From Alphaproteobacteria bacterium 65-37 (GTDB taxonomy: Bacteria > Pseudomonadota > Alphaproteobacteria > Reyranellales > Reyranellaceae), in contig MKRV01000012.1 of assembly GCA_001897995.1 (NCBI GenBank), positions 1 through 50,411 on the forward strand: a stretch of DNA of 50,411 nt. The letters are read 5' to 3'. The notes under the pieces are model-generated. The model saw only the letters and a program-made list of their open reading frames with translations. It did no database searches and had not been told where the DNA came from. Below, piece after piece: positions 43,355 through 50,411 of the stretch; position 1 is the first letter of the stretch; each line of letters begins with the position of its first letter. A program made the translations under genes and the position numbers.

Positions 43355-44446
43355 ATGGCGCAAGTCCATCTGCGCGGCGTCAAGAAGAGCTACGACAAGC
43401 TCGAAGTCATCCATGGCATCGACATGAAGATCGCCGACGGCGAGTTCATCGTCATCGTCGGTCCCTCGGGCTGTGGCAAGTCCACCCTTCTGCGCATGGT
43501 GGCCGGGCTCGAGCGCATCACCGGCGGCGAGATCGCGATCGGCGACCGTGTCGTCAACGAGCTGGAGCCCAAGGATCGCGACATCGCGATGGTGTTCCAG
43601 AACTACGCTCTCTATCCGCATTTCAGCGTCTACGAGAACATGGCCTACGGGCTCAAGATCCGCGGCCTCTCCAAGGCCGAGATCGACCAGCGCGTGCAGA
43701 AGGCCGCGAAAATCCTGGAGCTGGGTGCCTTGTTGCAGCGCCGACCGCGCCAGCTCTCGGGTGGTCAGCGCCAGCGGGTGGCGATGGGCCGCGCCATCGT
43801 GCGCGAACCGGCGGTGTTCCTGTTCGATGAGCCGCTCAGCAACCTCGACGCCAAGCTGCGCGTGCAGATGCGGCTCGAGATCAAGCGGCTGCAGCGTGAG
43901 CTCGACGTCACCTCGATCTATGTTACCCACGACCAGGTCGAGGCGATGACCTTGGCTGATCGGCTGATCGTGATGAATGCCGGCATCGCCGACCAGATCG
44001 GCACGCCGATGGATGTCTACGAGCGGCCGGCCTCGGTTTTCGTGGCGGGCTTCATCGGTTCGCCGTCGATGAACTTCCTGGCCGGCAAGGTCACGGCCGA
44101 CCGCCGTTCGGTCGATCTCGCCGGTACCGGCGCGGAGCGCGTCAGCCTGCAGCTCGGCATCCCGACTGCCGCAGCGGCCGGCGCACCGGTCGCGCTCGGC
44201 GTCCGGCCGGAGCACCTGCAGCCCGTTGCTGACGGCCCGCTGGAGTTCGAGATCGAGCTCGCCGAGCCGCTGGGTGCCGATACTCTGCTGCACGGCCGGT
44301 TCGGCGAGGCGCGGGAACTGGTGACGGTGCGGCAGGGTGGCCACGTCCAGGCCAAGCCCGGCGAGAAGCGCCGCTTCAGGGCCGAGCCCGGCCATCTGCA
44401 TGTCTTCGACTTGCAGACCGGCAAACGCATCGCCGACGCCGGATGA
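43355..44446 (+). CDS. ugpC: glycerol-3-phosphate ABC transporter, ATPase
   Basis: 363 residues. Walker [10 protein letters not shown] (36-44), Q-loop FQNYALYPH, signature [14 protein letters not shown], Walker [17 protein letters not shown] and H-loop [10 protein letters not shown] are intact. A C-terminal MOBE/TOBE regulatory domain follows from about residue 235, as in MalK/UgpC. ATG is 3 bp after ugpE. The stop overlaps the FAH-family gene (ATGA, 44443-44446). Confidence 0.93.
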   Translation: MAQVHLRGVKKSYDKLEVIHGIDMKIADGEFIVIVGPSGCGKSTLLRMVAGLERITGGEIAIGDRVVNELEPKDRDIAMVFQNYALYPHFSVYENMAYGLKIRGLSKAEIDQRVQKAAKILELGALLQRRPRQLSGGQRQRVAMGRAIVREPAVFLFDEPLSNLDAKLRVQMRLEIKRLQRELDVTSIYVTHDQVEAMTLADRLIVMNAGIADQIGTPMDVYERPASVFVAGFIGSPSMNFLAGKVTADRRSVDLAGTGAERVSLQLGIPTAAAAGAPVALGVRPEHLQPVADGPLEFEIELAEPLGADTLLHGRFGEARELVTVRQGGHVQAKPGEKRRFRAEPGHLHVFDLQTGKRIADAG

Positions 44447-45237
44447 CCGCCGTGCCGACTTTGTGGGCGCGCATCGAGGTCGCCGGGCAGCCGCGCCTCG
44501 GCAGGGTCGAGGGCGAGACCATCCATCTCCACGAGGGCACGCTCTTCGCACCTGGGCTAGCGACTGGCGAGACTGTGTCGACCAGTGACGCGCGCTGGCT
44601 GACGCCCGTGGAGCCCACCAAAATGGTGGCGCTGTGGAATAATTTCCGGGCGGCGGCGGAAAAGAACGGCTGGGCCATTCCGGCCGAGCCGCTCACCTTC
44701 CTCAAGGCGCCGAGCAGCTTCGCGGCCCACGGACAGCCGATCCGCCAGCCCAGGTCCTATGACGGCCGCGTAATCTACGAAGGCGAACTGGGAATCGTCA
44801 TCGGCAAGGCCTGCACGGGCGTCTCGATCGACGAGGCGGCCGGCCATATCCTGGGCTACACCTGCGTGAACGACGTCACGGCGCTGGAACTGCTGCAGCG
44901 TGACCCCAGCTTCGCGCAATGGACGCGGGCCAAGAACTTCGACACTTTCGGGGTGTTCGGCCCAGTCGTCGCGACCGGCCTCGATCCGCGGACCCTGATC
45001 GTCCGTACCCTGGTGAACGGTCGGGAGCGGCAGAACTACCCGGTCGCCGACATGATCTTTTCGCCGACGGAACTCGTCAGTCTCATTTCACGCGACATGA
45101 CCCTGATGCCGGGCGACGTCATTGCCTGCGGTACCTCGCTCGGCGCCCTGCCGATGCGCCCGGGGACCGTGGTCGAGGTGGCGATCGACGGTATCGGTGT
45201 GCTGCGTAACACCTTCGTTACGGACTCGTCCGCCTGA
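44443..45237 (+). CDS. fumarylacetoacetate hydrolase-family protein
   Basis: 264 residues. [13 protein letters not shown] (Glu-x-Glu metal ligands, about 111-123), [10 protein letters not shown] (Asp) and [15 protein letters not shown] (Lys/Asp) are the FAH fold's metal and active-site motifs; [15 protein letters not shown] closes it. These enzymes hydrolyse or decarboxylate C-C bonds in beta-diketo acids (HpcE, oxaloacetate decarboxylase-like). It overlaps ugpC and so is in the ugp transcript, without an obvious metabolic tie to glycerophosphate. Confidence 0.85.
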   Translation: MTAVPTLWARIEVAGQPRLGRVEGETIHLHEGTLFAPGLATGETVSTSDARWLTPVEPTKMVALWNNFRAAAEKNGWAIPAEPLTFLKAPSSFAAHGQPIRQPRSYDGRVIYEGELGIVIGKACTGVSIDEAAGHILGYTCVNDVTALELLQRDPSFAQWTRAKNFDTFGVFGPVVATGLDPRTLIVRTLVNGRERQNYPVADMIFSPTELVSLISRDMTLMPGDVIACGTSLGALPMRPGTVVEVAIDGIGVLRNTFVTDSSA

Positions 45238-45262
45238 ACGATCGCGCTGGCTCTTGCCAGAA

Positions 45263-45279
45263 ATCGCGGTTTTCGCGAT
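45263..45279 (+). other. short hairpin just before the carbonic anhydrase gene
   Basis: ATCGCG (45263-45268) and CGCGAT (45274-45279) with loop GTTTT, nine bases before the start. It may hide the ribosome site or be an operator half; support is weak. Confidence 0.3.
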
Positions 45280-45288
45280 ACGTCGTCC

Positions 45289-45990
45289 ATGGGTGATGTG
45301 GACGAAGACAAATTCCTGGCCGGACTATTCGAGAATAATCGGAACTGGGCCAGCGAGGTCGAGAAGAACAATCCGGGTTTCTTCGACAAGCTTGCCAAGC
45401 AGCAGGCGCCGCGCGTGCTGTGGATCGGCTGCTCCGACAGTCGGGTCCCGGCCAACGAGATCATCGGCATGTTGCCGGGCGAGGTCTTCGTCCATCGCAA
45501 CGTCGCCAACCAGGTGATGATGGTCGACTTCAACTGCCTGGCCGTCCTGCAGTATGCCGTCGAGGCGCTGCGCGTGCGCCACGTCGTTGTCTGTGGCCAT
45601 TATGGCTGCGGCGGCGTGAAGGCGTCGCTGAAGAACCACGAGCTCGGCCTGCTCGACAACTGGCTGCACGGCATCAACGTGCTGGGCCGCCGCTACCACG
45701 ATCAGATCGTGGCCCAGCCGCACAAGGCCGAGCAGGTCGACGCGCTTTGCGAGATCAACGTCATCGAGCAGGTGCGCAATGTCTGCCGGACCTCGATCGT
45801 CCAGCATGCCTGGCGGCGCGGTCAGGAGCTCTCGGTGCATGGTTGGATCTACGGCATCCAGGACGGGTTGCTGCACAACCTCGACGTCACCGTGAGCGAA
45901 GCCAAGACCGTCGAACAGACCTTGTCGGATGCTCTTGCTGCGCCACGCCTGGTGCACAAGGCTCAGGAGAGCAAGGGCAAACACGGCTGA
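45289..45990 (+). CDS. can: beta-carbonic anhydrase
   Basis: 233 residues. WIGCSDSRVPA (Cys48, Asp50, Arg52) and CGHYGCGGV (His104, Cys107) supply the Zn ligands and the Asp-Arg dyad of type II beta-carbonic anhydrases. It interconverts CO2 and bicarbonate in the cytoplasm. Length and the VFVHRNVANQV segment match Can. The stop overlaps the start of a membrane-protein gene (TGATG), suggesting a functional pair. Confidence 0.94.
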   Translation: MGDVDEDKFLAGLFENNRNWASEVEKNNPGFFDKLAKQQAPRVLWIGCSDSRVPANEIIGMLPGEVFVHRNVANQVMMVDFNCLAVLQYAVEALRVRHVVVCGHYGCGGVKASLKNHELGLLDNWLHGINVLGRRYHDQIVAQPHKAEQVDALCEINVIEQVRNVCRTSIVQHAWRRGQELSVHGWIYGIQDGLLHNLDVTVSEAKTVEQTLSDALAAPRLVHKAQESKGKHG

Positions 45991-46784
45991 TGAACCTCGA
46001 TCAGTTTGTCGGGTGGTGGAAGGACCTGCTCGAGCAGGTCTTCATGTTGCCCGCGCCGGTGCAGCTCCTGGTCTTCCTTGCCCATGGGCTGATCGTCTAC
46101 GGCATCGCCTTCACCTTCCTGAGCTACTTCAACCGCAAGCCCGAAGTGCTGCAATGGACGCCGGTGGCGCCGTTCTTTGCGGCCATCTCGATGATCTTCG
46201 CGTTGTTCCTCGCTTTCCATGCCGCCGACATCTGGACGCACAAGCGCGAGGCCGAGCGCGCCTTCATCCAGGCCGGTTCGGCGATCAAGCGCTTCGACGA
46301 GATGGTCGGACCCGGTCAGCTCAACCTCGCTGAGGCGCGCTATCAGCTGGGACGCTATGTGAAGTACGTCTTCAAGGACGAGTGGCGCAAGAACCGCAAC
46401 CAGAAGGGGAGCGAGCGCGCCGAGGGCGCCTTTCGCAAACTTCAGGAAGAGGTCCTCAAGGCGACGCAAAGCCTGCCGACACCGACCGCGACCCAGCTCA
46501 ACGTGCTGCTGAACGATATCTCTCGAACGCGGTCCGATCGGCTATGGATCGGCAGCAACCACACCGAGGTGTCGTCCTGGATGGCGGTGATCCTGTTGGG
46601 CTGCCTGACGCATCTCGCGGTCGCCGCGGTTCATTTCGATCGGCGACGCGCTGGTGCCGTGGCTTTGGCGCTGCTCGCCTCGACCACGACCATAGGCTAC
46701 TGGTCGCTAGGTATCGTCGCCGACCCTTATCGCCACGCCGGCCAGCTCAATCCATCGGCCTGGCTCGAGAGCTTGCCGGAATAG
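45990..46784 (+). CDS. membrane protein, DUF4239/bestrophin-like
   Basis: 264 residues with about four hydrophobic segments: two near the N-terminus (LLVFLAHGLIVYGIAFTFL; FFAAISMIFALFLAFHAADI), a long amphipathic middle (residues 85-185), and two near the C-terminus (VILLGCLTHLAVAAVHF; AVALALLASTTTIGYWSL). Segment order and the F-A-L-F-L-x-F-x-A-A-x-I/W pattern resemble DUF4239 proteins, distantly related to bestrophin anion channels. It is coupled to the carbonic anhydrase gene by TGATG, so bicarbonate or anion passage is an attractive but unproven idea. Confidence 0.68.
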   Translation: MNLDQFVGWWKDLLEQVFMLPAPVQLLVFLAHGLIVYGIAFTFLSYFNRKPEVLQWTPVAPFFAAISMIFALFLAFHAADIWTHKREAERAFIQAGSAIKRFDEMVGPGQLNLAEARYQLGRYVKYVFKDEWRKNRNQKGSERAEGAFRKLQEEVLKATQSLPTPTATQLNVLLNDISRTRSDRLWIGSNHTEVSSWMAVILLGCLTHLAVAAVHFDRRRAGAVALALLASTTTIGYWSLGIVADPYRHAGQLNPSAWLESLPE

Positions 46785-46885
46785 GCTTCCTTGACGGAGG
46801 TATCGGGTTTCAGCGCCCAGACGAGGCCGACGGCAGCCAAGAGCAGGATTGCGCGCACGACAGAGGATCGATCGCTATCGGACAT
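46727..46885 (-). CDS. small single-span membrane protein, 52 residues
   Basis: A short ORF with ATG at 46883-46885 and GAGGAG six bases upstream. It encodes MSDSDRSSVVRAILLLAAVG..., with one hydrophobic segment (about 9-24) and a hydrophilic tail ending in W-P-A-W-R. Codons end mostly in G or C, as in neighbouring genes. The last 58 bases overlap, antisense, the 3' end of the membrane-protein gene. No homologue is recognised; translation is likely from the ribosome site but unproven. Confidence 0.5.
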   Translation of the reverse strand: MSDSDRSSVVRAILLLAAVGLVWALKPDTSVKEAYSGKLSSQADGLSWPAWR

Positions 46886-47055
46886 GGCTAGCTCCTCAGT
46901 CCGATCATTTTAGGGTGGATCGGGCCGTGCCGCTTGCATCTATGTCTCCAATGTGGAGAGAACGGTCGTACCGGCGGCCGTGGCCAGACGGAGCCTCACG
47001 CAACGGCCCCGCTTCCTCCACGATCGCTGTCCTCTAGGATCGATCGGACCTGCGC

Positions 47056-47907
47056 ATGCTCTTCTGCACCTACAACATCCACTACGGCGTTGGATCCGAC
47101 GGCAAATATGACCTGTCCCGCATCGCCGACATCGTCGCCCAGGCCGACATCGTTTGCCTGCAGGAAGTTACGTCGGGTTGGAAACAGAACGGGTTCGTCG
47201 ATCAAACAGTTGAGATCGCGCAGCTTCTCAATCGCTACTACTGGTATCACGGCGCCATGGAGGCCGACGCCAGTGAGGTCGGCGCCGATGGCCGGATCGT
47301 CAATCGCCGCCGCGCTTTCGGCAACGCGGTGCTCTCGCGTTGGCCGATCAATTGGGCGCGCGGGCACCTCCTGCCCAAGACGGAGCTGGTGAATTGCTTC
47401 GACCTGCAGCGTGGCTTCGTCGAGGCGGCAGTCGAGGCGCCTTCAGGCTCGCTGCGCGTCTACAGTGCGCATCTCAGCCATGTCGGCCCGCAGCAGCGCC
47501 TGACGCAGGTCGAGGTCCTGATGAAGACCGTCCTGGATGCCGAGCGGACCGGCCCGCCTTGGGATGCAGCCGGCGGCGACACATTCATGTTCCAGGAGCG
47601 TCGTCCCGACGTGCCGCGTCCCGCCATCGTCGCGGGCGATTTCAATTTCACGCCGCAACATCCTGAGTATCCCCTGGTCTGCGGCGAGATGAGTGCCTAT
47701 GGCCGCCTCGGGACCAGGCGGCATCTCGCGGATGCCTGGGGTGCCGCCGGCAATTCCGAGGACGGTGTCGAGTCGATCCCCAACGAAGGCCGCATCGACC
47801 ATGTCTGCGTCACTCACGATCTCGCGCCGCGGGTGAAGAAGGCCTGGATCGACCACAATGTCGTGGCTTCCGACCATTGGCCCTTGTTCGTCGAGTTCGA
47901 TCTGTAG
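47056..47907 (+). CDS. endonuclease/exonuclease/phosphatase (EEP) family protein
   Basis: 283 residues. FCTYNIHYGVG (Asn7), CLQEVTSGW (metal Glu), YSAHLSHVG, IVAGDFNFTP (Asp/Asn) and NEGRIDHVCVTHD plus ASDHWPLFVEFDL (catalytic His) are the EEP motifs in order. The fold covers nucleases, sphingomyelinases and phosphoinositide phosphatases; lack of a signal peptide suggests a cytoplasmic enzyme. Substrate unknown. The 148 bp before it (46908 onwards) hold nothing recognised. Its TAG stop begins the 25-bp palindrome. Confidence 0.87.
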   Translation: MLFCTYNIHYGVGSDGKYDLSRIADIVAQADIVCLQEVTSGWKQNGFVDQTVEIAQLLNRYYWYHGAMEADASEVGADGRIVNRRRAFGNAVLSRWPINWARGHLLPKTELVNCFDLQRGFVEAAVEAPSGSLRVYSAHLSHVGPQQRLTQVEVLMKTVLDAERTGPPWDAAGGDTFMFQERRPDVPRPAIVAGDFNFTPQHPEYPLVCGEMSAYGRLGTRRHLADAWGAAGNSEDGVESIPNEGRIDHVCVTHDLAPRVKKAWIDHNVVASDHWPLFVEFDL

Positions 47908-47958
47908 AGCACGACCTTCCGCTCGACTGGAAACAGTCGAGCGGAAGGTCGTGCTCTA
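47905..47958. terminator. 25-bp perfect palindrome spanning both stop codons
   Basis: 47905-47929 and 47934-47958 are perfect inverted repeats with a GAAA tetraloop. The left end is the TAG stop of the plus-strand EEP gene; the right end is the TAG stop of the minus-strand DUF2490 gene. It lacks a U-tract on either side. It should fold as one long stem in either transcript and act as a shared 3' end. Confidence 0.85.
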
Positions 47959-48609
47959 GAAAGCCATGGTCAGGATGAAGCCGAGCGCATTGGTGATGAC
48001 GCCGGTCGGCACCCAATCGACCTGGCGCACCAGGTAGGGCTCGATGCTGATGTGCCTGTCGAGCGGAAAGTTCGCGCCCAAGGTCAGCCGGTAACGAGCG
48101 AACTGCCCGTAGCGTGTGTCGAAATACAGCTCGACCGAGCTGTAGGGCGTGAAAGTGTAGTCCGCGATCGTGACGTCGCGCTGAACCTGCAAACGCTCGC
48201 GCAGGCGTACCGAGAAGCCGCTGTTCAGCCAGCGGAAATCCTCGCGCGTGCGCGCATCGACGATCACCTTGGAGGGGAAGTGGAGGCGGAACGTCTGCTC
48301 GAGCAGCAGGCGGTTCTCGTTGTAGGGCCCGCCATCGGTCGCACCGCCGTGGCGATAGCCGATGCGACCCAGGAAATAGTCGGTGAACTGGTGCTCGAAA
48401 GTGAGGCCCTGCTCGGCCTGGAAGGTGTTGCCGCTGTCGCGGTTACGGCTGAGCGATCCGAGCAGGATGGCGCGCGACTTGTGGTCGTTGAACCAGTAAT
48501 GGACCTGCACTTCGGGCCAGAACTCGTTGCTCTCCTCGGCGCTTGCACTCGCGGCGAACAGCGCTGCAGTTACGATGCCGGCGATCAGACCTCTAGTTGC
48601 CGTGTGCAT
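47956..48609 (-). CDS. DUF2490 outer-membrane-type beta-barrel protein
   Basis: 217 residues: a signal peptide (MHTATRGLIAGIVTAALFAASASA) then NEFWPEVQVHYWFNDHKSRAILLGSL and alternating amphipathic strands (FEHQFTDYFLGRIGYRH; YTFTPYSSVELYFDTRYG; RYRLTLGANFPL), ending with a C-terminal aromatic (Phe), typical of outer-membrane barrels. This matches DUF2490. The start overlaps the end of the formylglycine-enzyme gene by 17 bases, so the two are co-transcribed. Confidence 0.8.
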   Translation of the reverse strand: MHTATRGLIAGIVTAALFAASASAEESNEFWPEVQVHYWFNDHKSRAILLGSLSRNRDSGNTFQAEQGLTFEHQFTDYFLGRIGYRHGGATDGGPYNENRLLLEQTFRLHFPSKVIVDARTREDFRWLNSGFSVRLRERLQVQRDVTIADYTFTPYSSVELYFDTRYGQFARYRLTLGANFPLDRHISIEPYLVRQVDWVPTGVITNALGFILTMAF

Positions 48610-49573
48610 CGCGCACGATGCAGCGAAAACCGACATGGCTGGTCGTGGTGTCGACCGCTTCGGCGTGCCGCGCCGCCGGTCGATAACGCCGGCAGTAGCT
48701 CGGCGCGCAGAGATGCGAGCCCCCCTTCAGCACCTTGCGAGGGATCTTGACCTGAGGCTGCCGCGGATCGTAGCTCGCGTCGAGTGGCCCGCCGCGGGGA
48801 TTCTCCGGCACGCAGCAGGCCTTGCCGGCATCGGCTGGATGCTTGGTCGAATACCAGTCCGTGGTCCATTCCCAGACATTGCCGATCATGTCGTGGACGC
48901 CGTAGCCGTTCGCCGGAAAGGCGCGGACCGGCGAGGTGCGGGCCCAACCGTCAGCGCGCATGTTCTCGTGCGGGAAGTTTCCCTGCCAGGTGTTGGCCAT
49001 GTGCCGGCCCTCCGGCATGAAATCGTTGCCCCAGGCGAACTCCGTCTCGTCGAGGCCGCCGCGAGCGGCGAATTCCCATTCGGCCTCGGTCGGCAGCTCC
49101 TTGCCGGCCCACTTCGCATAGGCTTCGGCGTCCCGGAAGGCGACCTGCACCACGGGATGGTCGTCGAGCCCGCCGATATGGCTGCCCTTGCCGTAGGGCC
49201 GCCGCCAGGTCGCGCCGAAGGTGAAGCGCCACCACTGGCTCCAGTCGGCGAGATCGACGGGCTTCGAAGGCGGCGTGAAGACCAGTCCGCCGGCTTTGAG
49301 CATCTCCGGCCGTGCTCCCGGATAGTCCTTCGGGTCGGGGGCGATCTCGGCCCAGGTGACATGGCCCGTCGCCTGCACGAAGGCGCGGAACTGCGCATTG
49401 GTGACGGGCGTGGGATCGATCCAGAAGCCATCGACCGTGACCGTGTGCGATGGCGCTTCCTCAGGGTAGTGCCGATCCGATCCCATGCGGAAGGTGCCGC
49501 CGGGAATGCGGACCATGCCGGCGATCGAAGCCCCAGCGGGTGCAGCCTTCGTGCTTTCGAGGAGGTCAGCCAT
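48593..49573 (-). CDS. formylglycine-generating enzyme (SUMF1/FGE family)
   Basis: 326 residues. PGGTFRMGSDRHYPEEAPSHTVTVDGFWID opens the fold; LPTEAEWEFAARGG and GNVWEWTTDWYS are the core. LKGGSHLCAPSYCRRYRPAAR contains both copper-binding active-site cysteines (Cys289 and Cys294), as in human SUMF1 and true FGEs. So it should oxidise a sulfatase Cys to formylglycine, rather than be a Cys-less structural relative. No sulfatase is in the window; it may lie just beyond the right edge. Confidence 0.88.
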   Translation of the reverse strand: MADLLESTKAAPAGASIAGMVRIPGGTFRMGSDRHYPEEAPSHTVTVDGFWIDPTPVTNAQFRAFVQATGHVTWAEIAPDPKDYPGARPEMLKAGGLVFTPPSKPVDLADWSQWWRFTFGATWRRPYGKGSHIGGLDDHPVVQVAFRDAEAYAKWAGKELPTEAEWEFAARGGLDETEFAWGNDFMPEGRHMANTWQGNFPHENMRADGWARTSPVRAFPANGYGVHDMIGNVWEWTTDWYSTKHPADAGKACCVPENPRGGPLDASYDPRQPQVKIPRKVLKGGSHLCAPSYCRRYRPAARHAEAVDTTTSHVGFRCIVRDAHGN

Positions 49574-49588
49574 CTCGGTTCGAGCAGC

Positions 49589-50411
49589 TCACGTCAGTTC
49601 GAAGGGATAGATTACTTTCCAATCGTGCTTCATGTCGACGACGGTCCATTTGCGCCGTACGGCCTCGTTCCAAGCCGTGTCGAGCTTACCGACTACGGAC
49701 TGACGATCGTAGGCATATTCGCGCACACCATCCGTGTGATGCACGAGCCCCATGAAGCGCGCACCGGTACCGGCCGCCGTCCATTCCAGCATCTGCTGGT
49801 CGCCGTCGGAATTGCCGAAGGTAAGCACCGGGCGGCGGCCGATATACTGGTTGATACCCTCCGCCTTGCCCGGCCCGTCATCGATGAACTGCACCTTGGG
49901 TTCCTTGAGCAGGATGGGCTGGTCGTTGGCGCGCAGCTCATAGCGCGTGACGCCCGAGGAGCCCACGACCTGCTCGGGCGGAATGCCGTAGACCCGTTCT
50001 GTCCAGGGTCGCATGAACTCAATGCCGCCGCCCGACACGATGTAAGTCTTGAACTGGTTGGCGCGCAGGAGGGCCAGCAGCTCGAGCATCGGCTGGTAGA
50101 CGAGGTCGGTGTAGGGGCGCTTGAAGCGCGGATGGCGGGCGGTGGCCAGCCAGTCGAGGACGGCTTTGCGGAAATCCTCGGTGGTCAGGCCGGCATGGGT
50201 CGCCGCCATGATCTCCAGCAGCCCTTTTTCGCCCATTGTCGATACCGCCGCGCGGTCGTTCTCGAGCACCGCCCGGAACGGCTCCTGGGTCCGCCACTGC
50301 GGATTGCGGCTGGCCAGGGCGCGCACGCGATCCATCGCGAACGTCACCTGGACATACATCGGCTGCTCGGTCCACAGGGTGCCGTCATTGTCGAAGCAGG
50401 TGATGCGCTCG
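49589..50411 (-). CDS. HAD-superfamily phosphatase, cut by the window edge
   Basis: At least 273 residues; the 5' end is outside. Codons beyond the internal Met at 50359 continue in frame to the edge as ERITCFDNDGTLWTEQPMY. DNDGTLW is HAD motif I (nucleophile Asp), TYIVSGGG motif II, and LTFGNSDGDQQML motif IV with acidic residues, as in phosphoserine-phosphatase-like HADs with a C1 cap. The true start is therefore upstream of 50411, perhaps with a signal peptide. It lies 15 bp before the FGE gene in the same direction and probably shares its operon. Confidence 0.85.
   Translation of the reverse strand, partial: ERITCFDNDGTLWTEQPMYVQVTFAMDRVRALASRNPQWRTQEPFRAVLENDRAAVSTMGEKGLLEIMAATHAGLTTEDFRKAVLDWLATARHPRFKRPYTDLVYQPMLELLALLRANQFKTYIVSGGGIEFMRPWTERVYGIPPEQVVGSSGVTRYELRANDQPILLKEPKVQFIDDGPGKAEGINQYIGRRPVLTFGNSDGDQQMLEWTAAGTGARFMGLVHHTDGVREYAYDRQSVVGKLDTAWNEAVRRKWTVVDMKHDWKVIYPFELT

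Noticed and set aside
42497..44551. 684-codon minus-strand frame opposite ugpE and ugpC
   Set aside because: The plus strand encodes an intact permease and ATPase with all ABC motifs, so this frame is a shadow.

Overview
The window is high-GC bacterial chromosome. Gene content points to an alphaproteobacterium, probably a soil Rhodospirillales or Reyranella-type organism. The evidence is a metZ gene behind a SAM-II riboswitch, a fold-III ornithine/lysine decarboxylase behind a long structured leader, homospermidine synthase, a PhoB-type box before a ugp operon, and a serine palmitoyltransferase gene cluster. Genes are dense and start codons are often GTG with ATGA/GTGA/TGATG overlaps. I see no prophage, insertion sequence, CRISPR array, rRNA or tRNA.

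Layout. 1-3003: an alpha/beta hydrolase cut by the left edge, an OpgC acyltransferase coupled to a periplasmic SGNH hydrolase, and a cyclase. 3037-3254 is a multi-hairpin repeat. 3283-7622 (minus): LysE exporter, carboxymuconolactone-decarboxylase-like protein, a secreted protein, class II aldolase, DUF1194 protein, and a Gly-rich RRM protein with its terminator. 7917-13096: NIPSNAP protein, ThDP enzyme, SAM-II riboswitch, metZ, a TenA gene, and a divergent MarR/thioesterase pair. 13093-16868: SMR and CDF transporters around a 34-bp dyad, then apaG, folE and argE. 16902-19579: a solute-binding protein divergent from a His-rich PadR (YqjI-like) regulator and a DUF2218 protein. 19618-22726 (minus): argD-argF-hslO with a promoter and a structured leader.

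22921-30651 (plus) is the most interesting block. It holds an acyl-AMP ligase, a CerR-like reductase, an acyl carrier protein, serine palmitoyltransferase, a metallophosphoesterase, a GNAT-fold bCerS-like ceramide synthase and an MFS transporter. Together they look like a compact bacterial sphingolipid (dihydroceramide) operon with two additional, unexplained members. 30652-33779 makes homospermidine: ornithine decarboxylase plus homospermidine synthase, behind a roughly 350-nt leader with an upstream ORF.

33955-39257: a lipoprotein, a PEBP-like protein, a TonB-type protein, a ModA-like binding protein, a NhaD-like antiporter and an SDR. 39319-45237: GDPD phosphodiesterase and ugpBAEC behind a Pho box, with a second multi-hairpin repeat between ugpB and ugpA, then an FAH-family enzyme. 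45289-50411: beta-carbonic anhydrase, a membrane protein, a small antisense membrane ORF, an EEP hydrolase, a 25-bp stop-to-stop palindrome, a DUF2490 protein, a formylglycine-generating enzyme and a HAD phosphatase cut by the right edge.

All assignments come from reading translations and base pairing by eye; no database search was run.
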